From Lachnospiraceae bacterium UBA3801 (GTDB taxonomy: Bacteria; Bacillota; Clostridia; Lachnospirales; Lachnospiraceae): a DNA stretch of 16,513 nucleotides. Shown here piece after piece: positions 1 to 7,848 of the stretch. Below the pieces are notes generated by a model. That model made no database searches, had not been told where the DNA came from, and was given only the letters and a program-made list of their open reading frames with translations. The stretch lies in NCBI GenBank assembly GCA_002368685.1, contig DFEN01000107.1:1-16513 (forward strand). Reading direction: 5' to 3'. The translations under genes and the position numbers were made by a program. Numbering within the stretch: position 1 is the first letter of the stretch; every line of letters begins with the position of its first letter.

Positions 1-939
1 GCCAAATACTTCCTTGATTGCCTGACGATTACTCTTAGTAATCTTATTATGCTTATGACCCTCATGTATATCAAACTCTTCCAGCTCTTCATCTGAAAGC
101 CTGGCCATAATATAATCCTTCTTGCCTCTTACAGCCTGCTTCTGCTCTATCGTTAGCTCCTGGTAAAGAGTAGTCGTACTTATCAAATCAAGATAGTTTT
201 CTACTGGCGACCCCTTCTTAGTCTGCTGAACCGGATTTAGATAGCCATTACTCTTATAGAACTCAGCATAATTCTCATCATTCGCATACTCTGTTGGACG
301 GAGCTCAATTAGGCTCGATGCATTGAATACACTTTCGAAAGCCTTCATTCTGAAGAGCTCCAGTGAACGAGTGAAACCACCAATTTCAACCAGTAACTGA
401 TATCTATCTGCAACTGAAGTAATTGGTGTACTCTCTATTTTACTGAGAAGCTCTATCCCCATCTTCTCACTATCAGGTGAGATATTATCAGAATAAACCT
501 CTTCAAAAATCATAGACAAGAGCTTCAAATCTGATGGTGTCCATCCATTAGCAAATGCCTTCCTCAGAAAACCGCACTCATAATATTCAATAGAATTCTT
601 GTTGCCCAGATCGGCAAGCTTATTCATTCTACCATTTAAGCAAACTATCATATAGTTTCGCATATCTAAAACTCTGAACAGTGGTAATTCATTCTTCTTG
701 CGGTATTCATTATAGCCATCCATTACCTGCTCAAGAGTGCGCCATATTGCATCATTGATATATGAACCATTAGCATACTTCTCGCCAGGAATTATTCCAT
801 CTGAATTAATGACCACGGAAGTCTTCTGTATATCCTGCTCGGTACCATTAGCCAGATCCTGCTCTATATCATTTCCAAGATCTTCTTCTATATCATTTCC
901 ACTATTTAATAATTCTTTTTCGAAATCTGATTCCTTCAT
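1..939 (-). CDS. Unknown soluble protein with acidic N-terminal octapeptide repeats (3' end off the window)
   Basis: This open frame starts at ATG 937-939 behind an AGAGGT ribosome binding site and stays open for 313 codons to the left edge, so the C-terminus is missing. I do not recognise the family. No signal peptide or membrane segment is visible, so it is probably cytoplasmic. Residues 14-37 are three tandem copies of an acidic 8-mer (GNDIEEDL, GNDIEQDL, ANGTEQDI); the rest looks mixed and mostly helical. Its start lies only 14 bp after the stop of the 1512-aa gene, so it is the third gene of an operon with the 349-aa and 1512-aa genes and probably translationally coupled. The first residues (MKESDFE) resemble those of the 349-aa protein (MKDFED). 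The frame is real beyond doubt; the function is unknown. Confidence 0.85.
   Translation of the reverse strand, partial: MKESDFEKELLNSGNDIEEDLGNDIEQDLANGTEQDIQKTSVVINSDGIIPGEKYANGSYINDAIWRTLEQVMDGYNEYRKKNELPLFRVLDMRNYMIVCLNGRMNKLADLGNKNSIEYYECGFLRKAFANGWTPSDLKLLSMIFEEVYSDNISPDSEKMGIELLSKIESTPITSVADRYQLLVEIGGFTRSLELFRMKAFESVFNASSLIELRPTEYANDENYAEFYKSNGYLNPVQQTKKGSPVENYLDLISTTTLYQELTIEQKQAVRGKKDYIMARLSDEELEEFDIHEGHKHNKITKSNRQAIKEVFG
829..900 (-). repeat. Three 24-bp tandem coding repeats (acidic octapeptide)
   Basis: Three adjacent 24-nt units encode GNDIEEDL, GNDIEQDL and ANGTEQDI at residues 14-37 of the partial protein. The first two units are nearly identical in DNA and the third has diverged. 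A similar GDIEDDL motif occurs in the 604-aa protein of the other operon. Confidence 0.8.
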
Positions 940-953
940 AAATCATTACCTCT

Positions 954-3900
954 TTATACCTTCCGGCTTTTATCATGCTCATTTCCCTTGTGTCTGGTTG
1001 GTCTAGGATATCTTTTCTCTATGAAACGCTGCTTCATGTATCTGTCTCCGGGAAGGACCTCCTGCTCTTTGAAGTTCGGATCACTTAGTTTTTCCTTATT
1101 CTTTTCCCTGTATTTCTGATTTAGATCACAGCCCTTCAGTATACTTTGATCCTGAACAAGGGTGATTATGGTATCTGCTGTTTTCATACCTGCCTGCATT
1201 CCATTCTTCGCATACTCCGAATATATATTATTAATAGTCATATTAGCAAAGTTCTGGAAATCCGGATTCTTAAGAAGTCTACGGGCAAATACATCCTGCT
1301 CTACACCATTTGGGAGAGATCCCATCCTCTCACTTATTTCAGCTGTTATACATTCAGCCAGAAGCTCTATATGCTTGTCTAATCTATCACTATCCGGCTC
1401 GACGAATTCTGCTTTGAATTCCTTTATCTTACTCTTTAAAGTGTATTTCTTATTAGTAACAGGCTTATCATATACACTGGACTCCAGCTTTCCACTGGCA
1501 TCCAGATCTGCCTCATTGACTATGGAGCCATAACCAAGATTCAGATCAGAATTCAGACTATTATCCAGCTCACGGTATCCGGCCGGAAGGGAAATACCCG
1601 CAGTGGCTCTCTCTATCTCACTCTTATATAGAGCATTCCACTCATCTGCTGACAGCTCTGACTCCTCCAGAAGTTCCATATCCTTCTGCTGCAGTTTCCA
1701 TCTCTTAAAGTTTTTAATATTATCAAGATAATGGTCCTTTGTATTATTCTTTACACGATCTCCTATCATCTTCGTATCACGGGCATATCTCTCCGGATCC
1801 TTTGGATTCAGGAATTTAGGTATATTGCCCATCTTACGAGTCGGATTCTCCCTGATAGAAAGGAGCTGTTCTGTACGTTCTATATAATAACTCTCTGTAA
1901 CCCTATGCAGCCTGTAATCATCAGCCAGATCCTTAAGTCTATCTTCTACCATATCTTTAAATATCTCTACTGACTCATTTAAACTTTTCTGATTGCCAGT
2001 CTTTACAGCCTTATTAATTCTCTTCTGGAGTCTTTCGATATTCTTATTAAAACGAGTATCAATATTCTTAGCATCATCCCCCAGTACATTCAGCTCGGAA
2101 TTGTAATCCTTCTTCCACTTATTATACTGAGCTACCACCTTAGATCTGCCACTTAGCCCCAGATTCTCATGAGCCTCCAGAGCTTTTTTCTCAAGCTCCT
2201 TATACTCCGGCTTCATACTGTCCTCCGGATGAGCCATCAGGTAGTCAAACATGCTTTCTTCTATACTTTCCAGTGCCACATCGGCATTTACTATAGTTTC
2301 CAGATGCTTATAATCTCCAGCATCATCTTTTTCTTTATTGCTATCTGACTTTCTTTCATTGGCTTCATTAATTCTTTCCAGATCTTTTAAGCTGGTTTCA
2401 TATTTCTTAATTATATCCTTATACTTATCCTTCTGGGATAGAAGCTCCTGGTAATTAGAGGTCTTAGGAATTACACCACCAAGGTCATCTGTCTGTACTA
2501 CAGGCAAATGCCTTCTTTCTATATTGCCCCCCTCCAGGAATGCTTCCTTGAGGCCATCCTTAAGATCATTATAGTCCTGACCCTTTTCTTCACCTTCTAC
2601 TATATCTGCCAGCGCACTCTGATATGTATCTTCTCGATTTACAGTGTTCGTCGCCTCATCTATTATAAGCATCTTATATCTTTCGAGTTCCATCCTCTTC
2701 TCAGGATCAGACTCCATAAGGATAATACCATCCAGCACTCTGTTAACGTACAGATTTGTATCACCCAGGCCAATATCATTATTAATTCTATTTTTGTTAT
2801 CATGTGTCGAGTAACTTCGCTCATAGAGCTTTTCATATGACGAAAGGAATGAGTCCCCTTTATTGTACTTCTCCAGTGAATGATTCTTTATACTTTTTCT
2901 TACATATTCCAGAAGATGCTTTCCCGGATTCTCTAAAAATTCTTCAGGGGTTATACCCATTTTTTCACATGCATTTGCAGCCTGATAAAGTCCATTAAGC
3001 TTGCTGTCATTCAGAGTATCCAAAGAGAATTCAGGTGGCACGTCAGCATTTCTGACAGTGTAGACATTTCCAGGTGCCACATCTATATCTCCAAAGTTTT
3101 CTCTGACGCTCTGGAAAAGCCCTTCCATCTTTCTATGTTCAGTCTCATAGGCTTCCTTAGCCACTCTTATTTTATCCAGACTACCGGAATCTACTGCTTT
3201 CTGAAGCTCTTTCCTCGCCTTAATAAGCTTCGCATGTACATATATCTTAGTCCCTTGCTCAATAGGAGCATCCTTATCTACATATCCTGCTTCCTTGATT
3301 TTCTTTAATGTTTCAAGAACCTTTGCCTTTGAACCCTCAGACATGGTCACAGGATTATTTTCCAGATCCTGTACCAGCTTAGGATTAGTAGAAACAGTTA
3401 TCTGTATCTCAGAGCCAGGTAGAGACTCAGTCTTCTGCATGTCGCCATACTTACCATAATGTCCCCCCTGCAGCTTATCCATTGACTCGATTGCTCTGGT
3501 TTCAAGTATTACCCCGGCTGTATCAGTAAAGAAGTAACTGGAAAAGAAGGTGTAAGAATCGGCTCTCTCACTCAGCTGATTATTTACCTGATCAAGCATT
3601 TCCTTATCATCATCAGTAACAGCTGTCTTCTTTAAATTCTCAATCTTTTTATCATAAGGTTTAGTAGTTAGTTCTTCGAAATCCTTGTCATAAGTATACT
3701 TTACTTCACTTATTTCATTTCCAATATTATTATCCGTACCAATCAGCTTATATGGCTTATTTTTATAAGTCTGCATAACTATATTATAAAAAGCCATCTG
3801 CTCTTCAAGGGATGTAGCCATACGTGTAAAGCCATCAGGAGAAGTTGTATTTCTTCGCTCCTTCCATTTTTCTCCTTCGGGAGCTGTTTTATTGTGATTT

Positions 3901-5492
3901 TCAGCCACTCTGTTAAATTCAGCAACTAAATCATCTATTTCCTTAGATGTGAAGCCCCTCTTCAGGATCTTCATGCATTCTCCAAGCTTTTGACCTTCTG
4001 CAGTAAGACTACGAGTGGCACCGATACTCATCTCAGCTGTTATATCTTCCGGATGATGATTTTTTCCTTCTCTGGAAGAGATACTATTTGCAGCATAGTA
4101 TTCTTCCATGGATGGCATGATCGTATCATTAATCAGTCCAAGCTGTTCATTTACAAATTCCATAGGAAGAAGCCTGTCATCAGGATGCTTTGCCACTTCC
4201 CCTGACTTACGTGTAAAGTTTAGATCGTTATCTATCTCAAAATAGTCACATCCTATACCTGAAGTAATGGCATGACGCATGGTTTCAAGCTGCATAGCCA
4301 CATTCTTATCAGCATCACTGGCATTCGGATACTTCTCATCAACTACCTCACGTATAGTCTTTCCATCTGCAGTTTTGAAAAGATCAAACTCATCCTTCAC
4401 CACATGCAGATATGTCATAAGGGTAGGACCTGTGTATACATACTTGTAGCTCTTATAGTATGATTCCTGAATCTTCTCTTTCACATTATCCGGAAGACTA
4501 AGCATATCATCTGTAGAGAGAATATCCTCATTTAATACATCTGAGTACTCAGAAAGGTTCACATCACGGGCACGCTTTGTTTCTGTAAGTACATCATCCT
4601 TAGCAGAGCCTAAATATGAAGGTCTCATTCCCACCTTCAAATCTTCAAACATTTTCTTCTTAGGATAAGTATCCACCTCGCCCTTTAAGTACTTATCATA
4701 TTCAGGCGAGCCTCCTGATTTATCATCCTTTGAAGTGAGCTTAGGAGTCAGAGATGGAATAGTACCATTTACAACATTTACATTAATCACCTCAGTATTA
4801 GATATTTCTGAGACCTTCTTACCGCCGTACTGCTTATGAAAGTCCTTAAGAAAATCAAGTGCCAGGCATTCTCCATCCTTACCATAATTAGGAGAATTGA
4901 TGTATGTCATATTGCTTAGAACATACTGATTATAAATAACTGCCTTAGCTCTATTCTGCTCGAACTTAGCAGTATCCTTCATACCGGACATATACATACG
5001 TCTCTTATCAGGCTCAGTTTTACCTGAATCAAGCTTCTCGTAATCCTGCCCCATATCAATCATAAAGTTCTTCAGCCCATGTAGAACACGCTCCTGCTCC
5101 ATAAGCTGGTCACGGTTTTTTAGCTCGCCACCAAAATCAGGAATCTGAAAATCCTGCAGCTTCTCGTATAAGCGCTCATGCATTCCACCCAGAGCCTTAA
5201 GATTATCCTCTACGGACTTTTCAGGATTATGATACTTACTTATATACTCCTTGAAGTAATTCATATAATCCTCATTACTAATATCATCCAGCACCATAGC
5301 ACGCTCGATGGAAAATCCCTTATCCGCAATAAGAAAAGCTCTTAGCGCAGTATCCATTGATGCTCGTCTGTTGAGCTTACATGAGTATGTTGTATATGCC
5401 CTTTTACATTCTTCATTTACATATTTGAGATCATTTTCTGATAATAACGTATGCCTGTAATATTGTGGTGCAAGTACTTCATTTTCCTTCAT
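954..5492 (-). CDS. Giant uncharacterised soluble protein (1512 aa)
   Basis: This is a complete 1512-codon frame of roughly 170 kDa. It starts at ATG 5490-5492 after an AGGAGA site and stops at TAA 954-956. I do not recognise the family. There is no signal peptide and no clear membrane segment. The composition is rich in Lys, Glu, Asp, Asn and Tyr, and the protein looks predominantly helical with stretches of likely coiled coil, for example the KDKYKDIIKKYETSLKDLER region. The C-terminal tail is basic (RYPRPTRHKGNEHDKSRKV). A segment near residue 1377 (LLAECITAEI, then DFQNFA about 25 residues later) resembles the C-terminal part of the 548-aa protein. Residues 555-568 (FTRMATSLEEQMAF) echo a segment of the 604-aa protein. 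It is the middle gene of a three-gene operon, 50 bp after the 349-aa gene and 14 bp before the next. A structural, scaffold or very large effector role is possible; nothing visible decides. Confidence 0.9.
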   Translation of the reverse strand: MKENEVLAPQYYRHTLLSENDLKYVNEECKRAYTTYSCKLNRRASMDTALRAFLIADKGFSIERAMVLDDISNEDYMNYFKEYISKYHNPEKSVEDNLKALGGMHERLYEKLQDFQIPDFGGELKNRDQLMEQERVLHGLKNFMIDMGQDYEKLDSGKTEPDKRRMYMSGMKDTAKFEQNRAKAVIYNQYVLSNMTYINSPNYGKDGECLALDFLKDFHKQYGGKKVSEISNTEVINVNVVNGTIPSLTPKLTSKDDKSGGSPEYDKYLKGEVDTYPKKKMFEDLKVGMRPSYLGSAKDDVLTETKRARDVNLSEYSDVLNEDILSTDDMLSLPDNVKEKIQESYYKSYKYVYTGPTLMTYLHVVKDEFDLFKTADGKTIREVVDEKYPNASDADKNVAMQLETMRHAITSGIGCDYFEIDNDLNFTRKSGEVAKHPDDRLLPMEFVNEQLGLINDTIMPSMEEYYAANSISSREGKNHHPEDITAEMSIGATRSLTAEGQKLGECMKILKRGFTSKEIDDLVAEFNRVAENHNKTAPEGEKWKERRNTTSPDGFTRMATSLEEQMAFYNIVMQTYKNKPYKLIGTDNNIGNEISEVKYTYDKDFEELTTKPYDKKIENLKKTAVTDDDKEMLDQVNNQLSERADSYTFFSSYFFTDTAGVILETRAIESMDKLQGGHYGKYGDMQKTESLPGSEIQITVSTNPKLVQDLENNPVTMSEGSKAKVLETLKKIKEAGYVDKDAPIEQGTKIYVHAKLIKARKELQKAVDSGSLDKIRVAKEAYETEHRKMEGLFQSVRENFGDIDVAPGNVYTVRNADVPPEFSLDTLNDSKLNGLYQAANACEKMGITPEEFLENPGKHLLEYVRKSIKNHSLEKYNKGDSFLSSYEKLYERSYSTHDNKNRINNDIGLGDTNLYVNRVLDGIILMESDPEKRMELERYKMLIIDEATNTVNREDTYQSALADIVEGEEKGQDYNDLKDGLKEAFLEGGNIERRHLPVVQTDDLGGVIPKTSNYQELLSQKDKYKDIIKKYETSLKDLERINEANERKSDSNKEKDDAGDYKHLETIVNADVALESIEESMFDYLMAHPEDSMKPEYKELEKKALEAHENLGLSGRSKVVAQYNKWKKDYNSELNVLGDDAKNIDTRFNKNIERLQKRINKAVKTGNQKSLNESVEIFKDMVEDRLKDLADDYRLHRVTESYYIERTEQLLSIRENPTRKMGNIPKFLNPKDPERYARDTKMIGDRVKNNTKDHYLDNIKNFKRWKLQQKDMELLEESELSADEWNALYKSEIERATAGISLPAGYRELDNSLNSDLNLGYGSIVNEADLDASGKLESSVYDKPVTNKKYTLKSKIKEFKAEFVEPDSDRLDKHIELLAECITAEISERMGSLPNGVEQDVFARRLLKNPDFQNFANMTINNIYSEYAKNGMQAGMKTADTIITLVQDQSILKGCDLNQKYREKNKEKLSDPNFKEQEVLPGDRYMKQRFIEKRYPRPTRHKGNEHDKSRKV

Positions 5493-5542
5493 AATCTCTA
5501 TCTCCTACTAATTCCTTCTAGTGTTTTGGTATGTTTTCCTTA

Positions 5543-6592
5543 TTAAATGTGTGGATGAGTCATTTCCTTCTGCTTATACTTTGACTTATCCATAGTTATC
5601 TCACGCTTCTTTTCCTTAGCCTTCTCTATACGGACTTCCTTAGCCTTGATAGCCCTCTCGGCACCAAAGTCTGCGAGAGATATATGGTCCTTATGGTTCT
5701 CAGCCTCAGAACCACGAACTTCATTGATTCTATCTTCAATAGCCTGAGCTTTATCAGCAAGCATAGGGTTATACTTTGCCATGATTGAGAGACCGTCTAC
5801 AGCATTATTAAAGTGCTCTACGCCGACATCTGTCTTACGCACTCTCTTCTTGCCCTTCATGTATTTCTCAATGCTTTCCATAGCCTTATAGTTCTTAGAT
5901 ATAATTTCATCCTCTGTCAGCATGGCATTATTTGGATCCAGCTCAGATACAGCCTTAATGGAATTAACCATATTCTTATATTCTGCAGTTCTATTATCAG
6001 AAGTCATAAGACTGTCATATAGCTGCTTCATCTCTTTTACATAGCCTGCCAGATCCTGAGGTCTTCCATACAGGTCTCTAAGTCTGGTATTAACTCCAAC
6101 TCTGACACCCTGAGAATCTCTAAGCATATCATTCAGCTCTATCTCATGCATATTTGCCAGATCAAGAGTCTGCTTAACCTTTGTAGCATTCTTATTTATA
6201 AGTGACTCACTAAACTCTTTAGTATTGTCTGCTTTAAGAAGCATATATGCTGCTGCCGCCTTCGCCACAGTATCTATCTTCTCACGAACGCTTTTTTCAA
6301 TCTTATCCTGACCGGTCTTAGCCTGAATGTAAATGATATATTTATTTATATCATCCTGTGCCATTCTCTTATTACCAGGCTCCATACCATCGTCGAATCT
6401 CTCTTCCAGATTCTCACTACGGTACATGACGTCCTCGTCTTCCTTCATCTTCTTCTCGGTCTTTTCGGACTCTTTACGAAGCTCTTCCTCCTGCTTCTTC
6501 TTCTCTTCCTTTTCCTTTTCAATAGACTCATAGATATCCTCATCCGGATCATTTATGCTACCGCTTATAAAATTATCTTCAAAATCCTTCAT
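5543..6592 (-). CDS. Unknown charged, helical cytoplasmic protein (349 aa), first gene of operon
   Basis: The best start is ATG 6590-6592, which follows a strong GGAGGT site by 5 nt. A longer in-frame reading from 6682 would add 30 residues but would run through the promoter, so I reject it. The 349-aa product has no signal peptide. Residues 20-60 are a Glu/Lys-rich charged helix (EKEKEEKKKQEEEL). Residues 80-300 look like a helical bundle. Residues 310-349 form a basic tail. Residues 204-250 (EYKNMVNSIKAVSELD, then LTEDEI, then YKAMESIEKYMKGKK) match in spacing and character residues 339-390 of the 604-aa protein, suggesting a shared helical module. The operon continues with the 1512-aa gene after 50 bp. 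It is preceded by a promoter carrying the shared element. Function unknown; the gene call is secure. Confidence 0.87.
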   Translation of the reverse strand: MKDFEDNFISGSINDPDEDIYESIEKEKEEKKKQEEELRKESEKTEKKMKEDEDVMYRSENLEERFDDGMEPGNKRMAQDDINKYIIYIQAKTGQDKIEKSVREKIDTVAKAAAAYMLLKADNTKEFSESLINKNATKVKQTLDLANMHEIELNDMLRDSQGVRVGVNTRLRDLYGRPQDLAGYVKEMKQLYDSLMTSDNRTAEYKNMVNSIKAVSELDPNNAMLTEDEIISKNYKAMESIEKYMKGKKRVRKTDVGVEHFNNAVDGLSIMAKYNPMLADKAQAIEDRINEVRGSEAENHKDHISLADFGAERAIKAKEVRIEKAKEKKREITMDKSKYKQKEMTHPHI

Positions 6593-6632
6593 AACGCACC
6601 TCCATAGTGTATTTATCTTATCATTTACAGGT

Positions 6633-6665
6633 ATTATATAACAATAAGTATAACAAAAGAGCAAC
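6633..6665 (-). promoter_or_regulatory. Promoter A of the 349-aa/1512-aa/partial operon, with shared 14-bp element
   Basis: On the minus strand a TATAAT -10 box (6633-6638) lies 17 bp downstream of a poor -35 hexamer (CTCTTT, 6656-6661). The -35 hexamer is embedded in GTTGCTCTTTTGTT (6652-6665). The same 14-mer, at the same distance from a -10 box, lies upstream of the 670-aa and 604-aa genes. From the -10 box to the ATG is 40 nt. The weak -35 and conserved flank suggest an activator or special sigma recognition. Confidence 0.7.
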
Positions 6666-6704
6666 AATACAGTAAGAGTCATAAGTGATTTTAGAGAAAA
6701 AATA

Positions 6705-6713
6705 TGATATAAT
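6705..6713 (+). promoter_or_regulatory. Extended -10 promoter of the CPBP gene
   Basis: TGATATAAT is a perfect extended -10 box (TGn plus TATAAT at 6708-6713), with no good -35 at 17 bp (GTGATT). It lies 38 bp before the ATG at 6752 and is divergent from promoter A. A ribosome binding site AAGGGAGA lies at 6739-6746. Confidence 0.6.
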
Positions 6714-6751
6714 TATCAGGATTTAATTATTACTTATGAAGGGAGATAATA

Positions 6752-7738
6752 ATGTCAGAAGAAATTAAAAATGAAGAAACAACAACTAATACTACTGAGG
6801 CTGGAATTTCTACTGTGAAGGATTACATATTATATCCTAGACAGTACGAATCATACAGATGGTTCAGACCTATTGTAACAGCACTACTTGCAGCAGTATT
6901 CTTCATAGTCATTTCTAATGTCATGACTCTTATTACATCTATGATCGTTCCTGGAGGTAGGGAAGTATATGAGCAGCTTAAGACAGGATATGACGGATTC
7001 GATGCATATTCATTAGCCGGTGCCATTATGTCCCTAGGATCAATCGCATGTATGCTGCTAGCTCTATTTCTGGCAACACTTGTACTTCGAGACAGGCCAC
7101 TTTCATCATATTCATCTGCAAGGGGTGGATGGAGATTCTCAGTATTCTTCAAATGCTTTGCAATATGCTTAGTTGTTAGTGCCCTGCCAGTTGCAATCAT
7201 TACAATTATCGGTGCAGGTGATAAGACACCTACTAAGTTCACGATTCTCGGATTTATACTATGTACAATACTCGGACCACTTCAGTGTATCGCTGAGGAG
7301 TACATATTTAGAGGACTATTATTCCAGGCAGTCGGATCATGGACCAAGAATGTAGTTATTGCAATAATCATTTCAATGGTTCTATTTATGAGTCAGCACC
7401 CATATAATATTTATGGAGTACTCGAGGTTGGAGCTATGGGCGCACTGATGTGCATAGCTGTAGTAATTACTAAGGGACTGGAGGCTTCCTCAGCTATCCA
7501 TATAACCAACAATATGACTCTCTTCTATCTAACAGGATTTGGAATATCGAAGATTCAAAAGAACGCAGAGCTGGAAAGCTTGATTGAGAGTACCATCATA
7601 TACCTGGTATATGTAATTATACTCTATGTCATTAGCAAGAAATACGGCTGGTTCGAGCCAGTTAAGAAGGACGATGTAACACCTTATAACGCCAAATACC
7701 TGGCCAAGAAGGAAGTCAAGCGAATGAAAACACTATAA
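6752..7738 (+). CDS. CPBP (Abi/CAAX-like) family intramembrane metalloprotease
   Basis: This is a 328-aa polytopic membrane protein with a soluble N-terminal stretch of about 38 residues and several hydrophobic segments, roughly at 42-65, 88-112, 131-156, 163-182, 200-214, 225-241 and 280-295. The catalytic signature of the CPBP family (Pfam Abi, PF02517) is complete. It has EExxxR at E182, E183 and R187, FxxxH at F212 and H216, and a final HxxxN at H250 and N254. Members are predicted glutamic or metallo-type membrane proteases of the Rce1 fold; some mature or protect against bacteriocins, but the substrate here cannot be inferred. The start follows AAGGGAGA by about 5 nt. It is the only plus-strand gene in the window. 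It is divergent from the 349-aa operon, and its stop codon lies inside the 36-bp inverted repeat that separates it from the secreted-protein gene. The family call is firm; the link to its neighbours is unproven. Confidence 0.93.
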   Translation: MSEEIKNEETTTNTTEAGISTVKDYILYPRQYESYRWFRPIVTALLAAVFFIVISNVMTLITSMIVPGGREVYEQLKTGYDGFDAYSLAGAIMSLGSIACMLLALFLATLVLRDRPLSSYSSARGGWRFSVFFKCFAICLVVSALPVAIITIIGAGDKTPTKFTILGFILCTILGPLQCIAEEYIFRGLLFQAVGSWTKNVVIAIIISMVLFMSQHPYNIYGVLEVGAMGALMCIAVVITKGLEASSAIHITNNMTLFYLTGFGISKIQKNAELESLIESTIIYLVYVIILYVISKKYGWFEPVKKDDVTPYNAKYLAKKEVKRMKTL

Positions 7739-7848
7739 TGAGTATATAGGGACGGTTCTCATATACTCACTAAATAATAAGGGACGGTCCTCATATACTC
7801 ACCTTTTTCAAAGTGAGTATATGAGAACCGTCCCTATATACTCATTAT
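7735..7848. repeat. REP-like composite palindrome: perfect 36-bp inverted repeat with an internal third copy
   Basis: The left arm (7735-7770) and right arm (7813-7848) are exact reverse complements over 36 bp. The 42-bp loop holds a third, direct copy (7781-7802) of the 22-bp inner part of the left arm (7749-7770), with one T-to-C change. The inner copy can also pair with the right arm across a 10-nt loop, so two alternative hairpins exist. The core GGGACGGTTCTC resembles short palindromic repeats I remember as common in clostridial genomes, but this is from memory. The element fills the whole convergent gap: the CPBP TAA (7736-7738) is inside the left arm and the TAA of the minus-strand gene (7849-7851) abuts the right arm. 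It would act as a bidirectional terminator or mRNA end-protector. Confidence 0.9.

Noticed and set aside
954..5492. Type VII secretion (WXG/LXG) effector or phage tape-measure protein
   Set aside because: No WXG motif, LXG domain, toxin domain, transmembrane clusters or phage neighbours were seen.
6593..6682. N-terminal extension of the 349-aa protein by 30 hydrophobic residues starting at 6682
   Set aside because: It runs through promoter A and lacks a ribosome binding site, while the internal ATG at 6592 has an excellent GGAGGT at the right distance.
6823..7242. 139-aa open frame antisense to the CPBP gene
   Set aside because: It is a shadow of a gene with intact catalytic motifs and has no binding site or family signature of its own.
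7735..7848. CRISPR array
   Set aside because: There are only three copies, one inverted, with unequal spacing and no cas genes; it is a palindromic repeat.
7735..7848. Insertion-sequence ends or attachment site
   Set aside because: The arms enclose only 42 bp, there is no transposase or integrase in the window, and no target duplication was evident.
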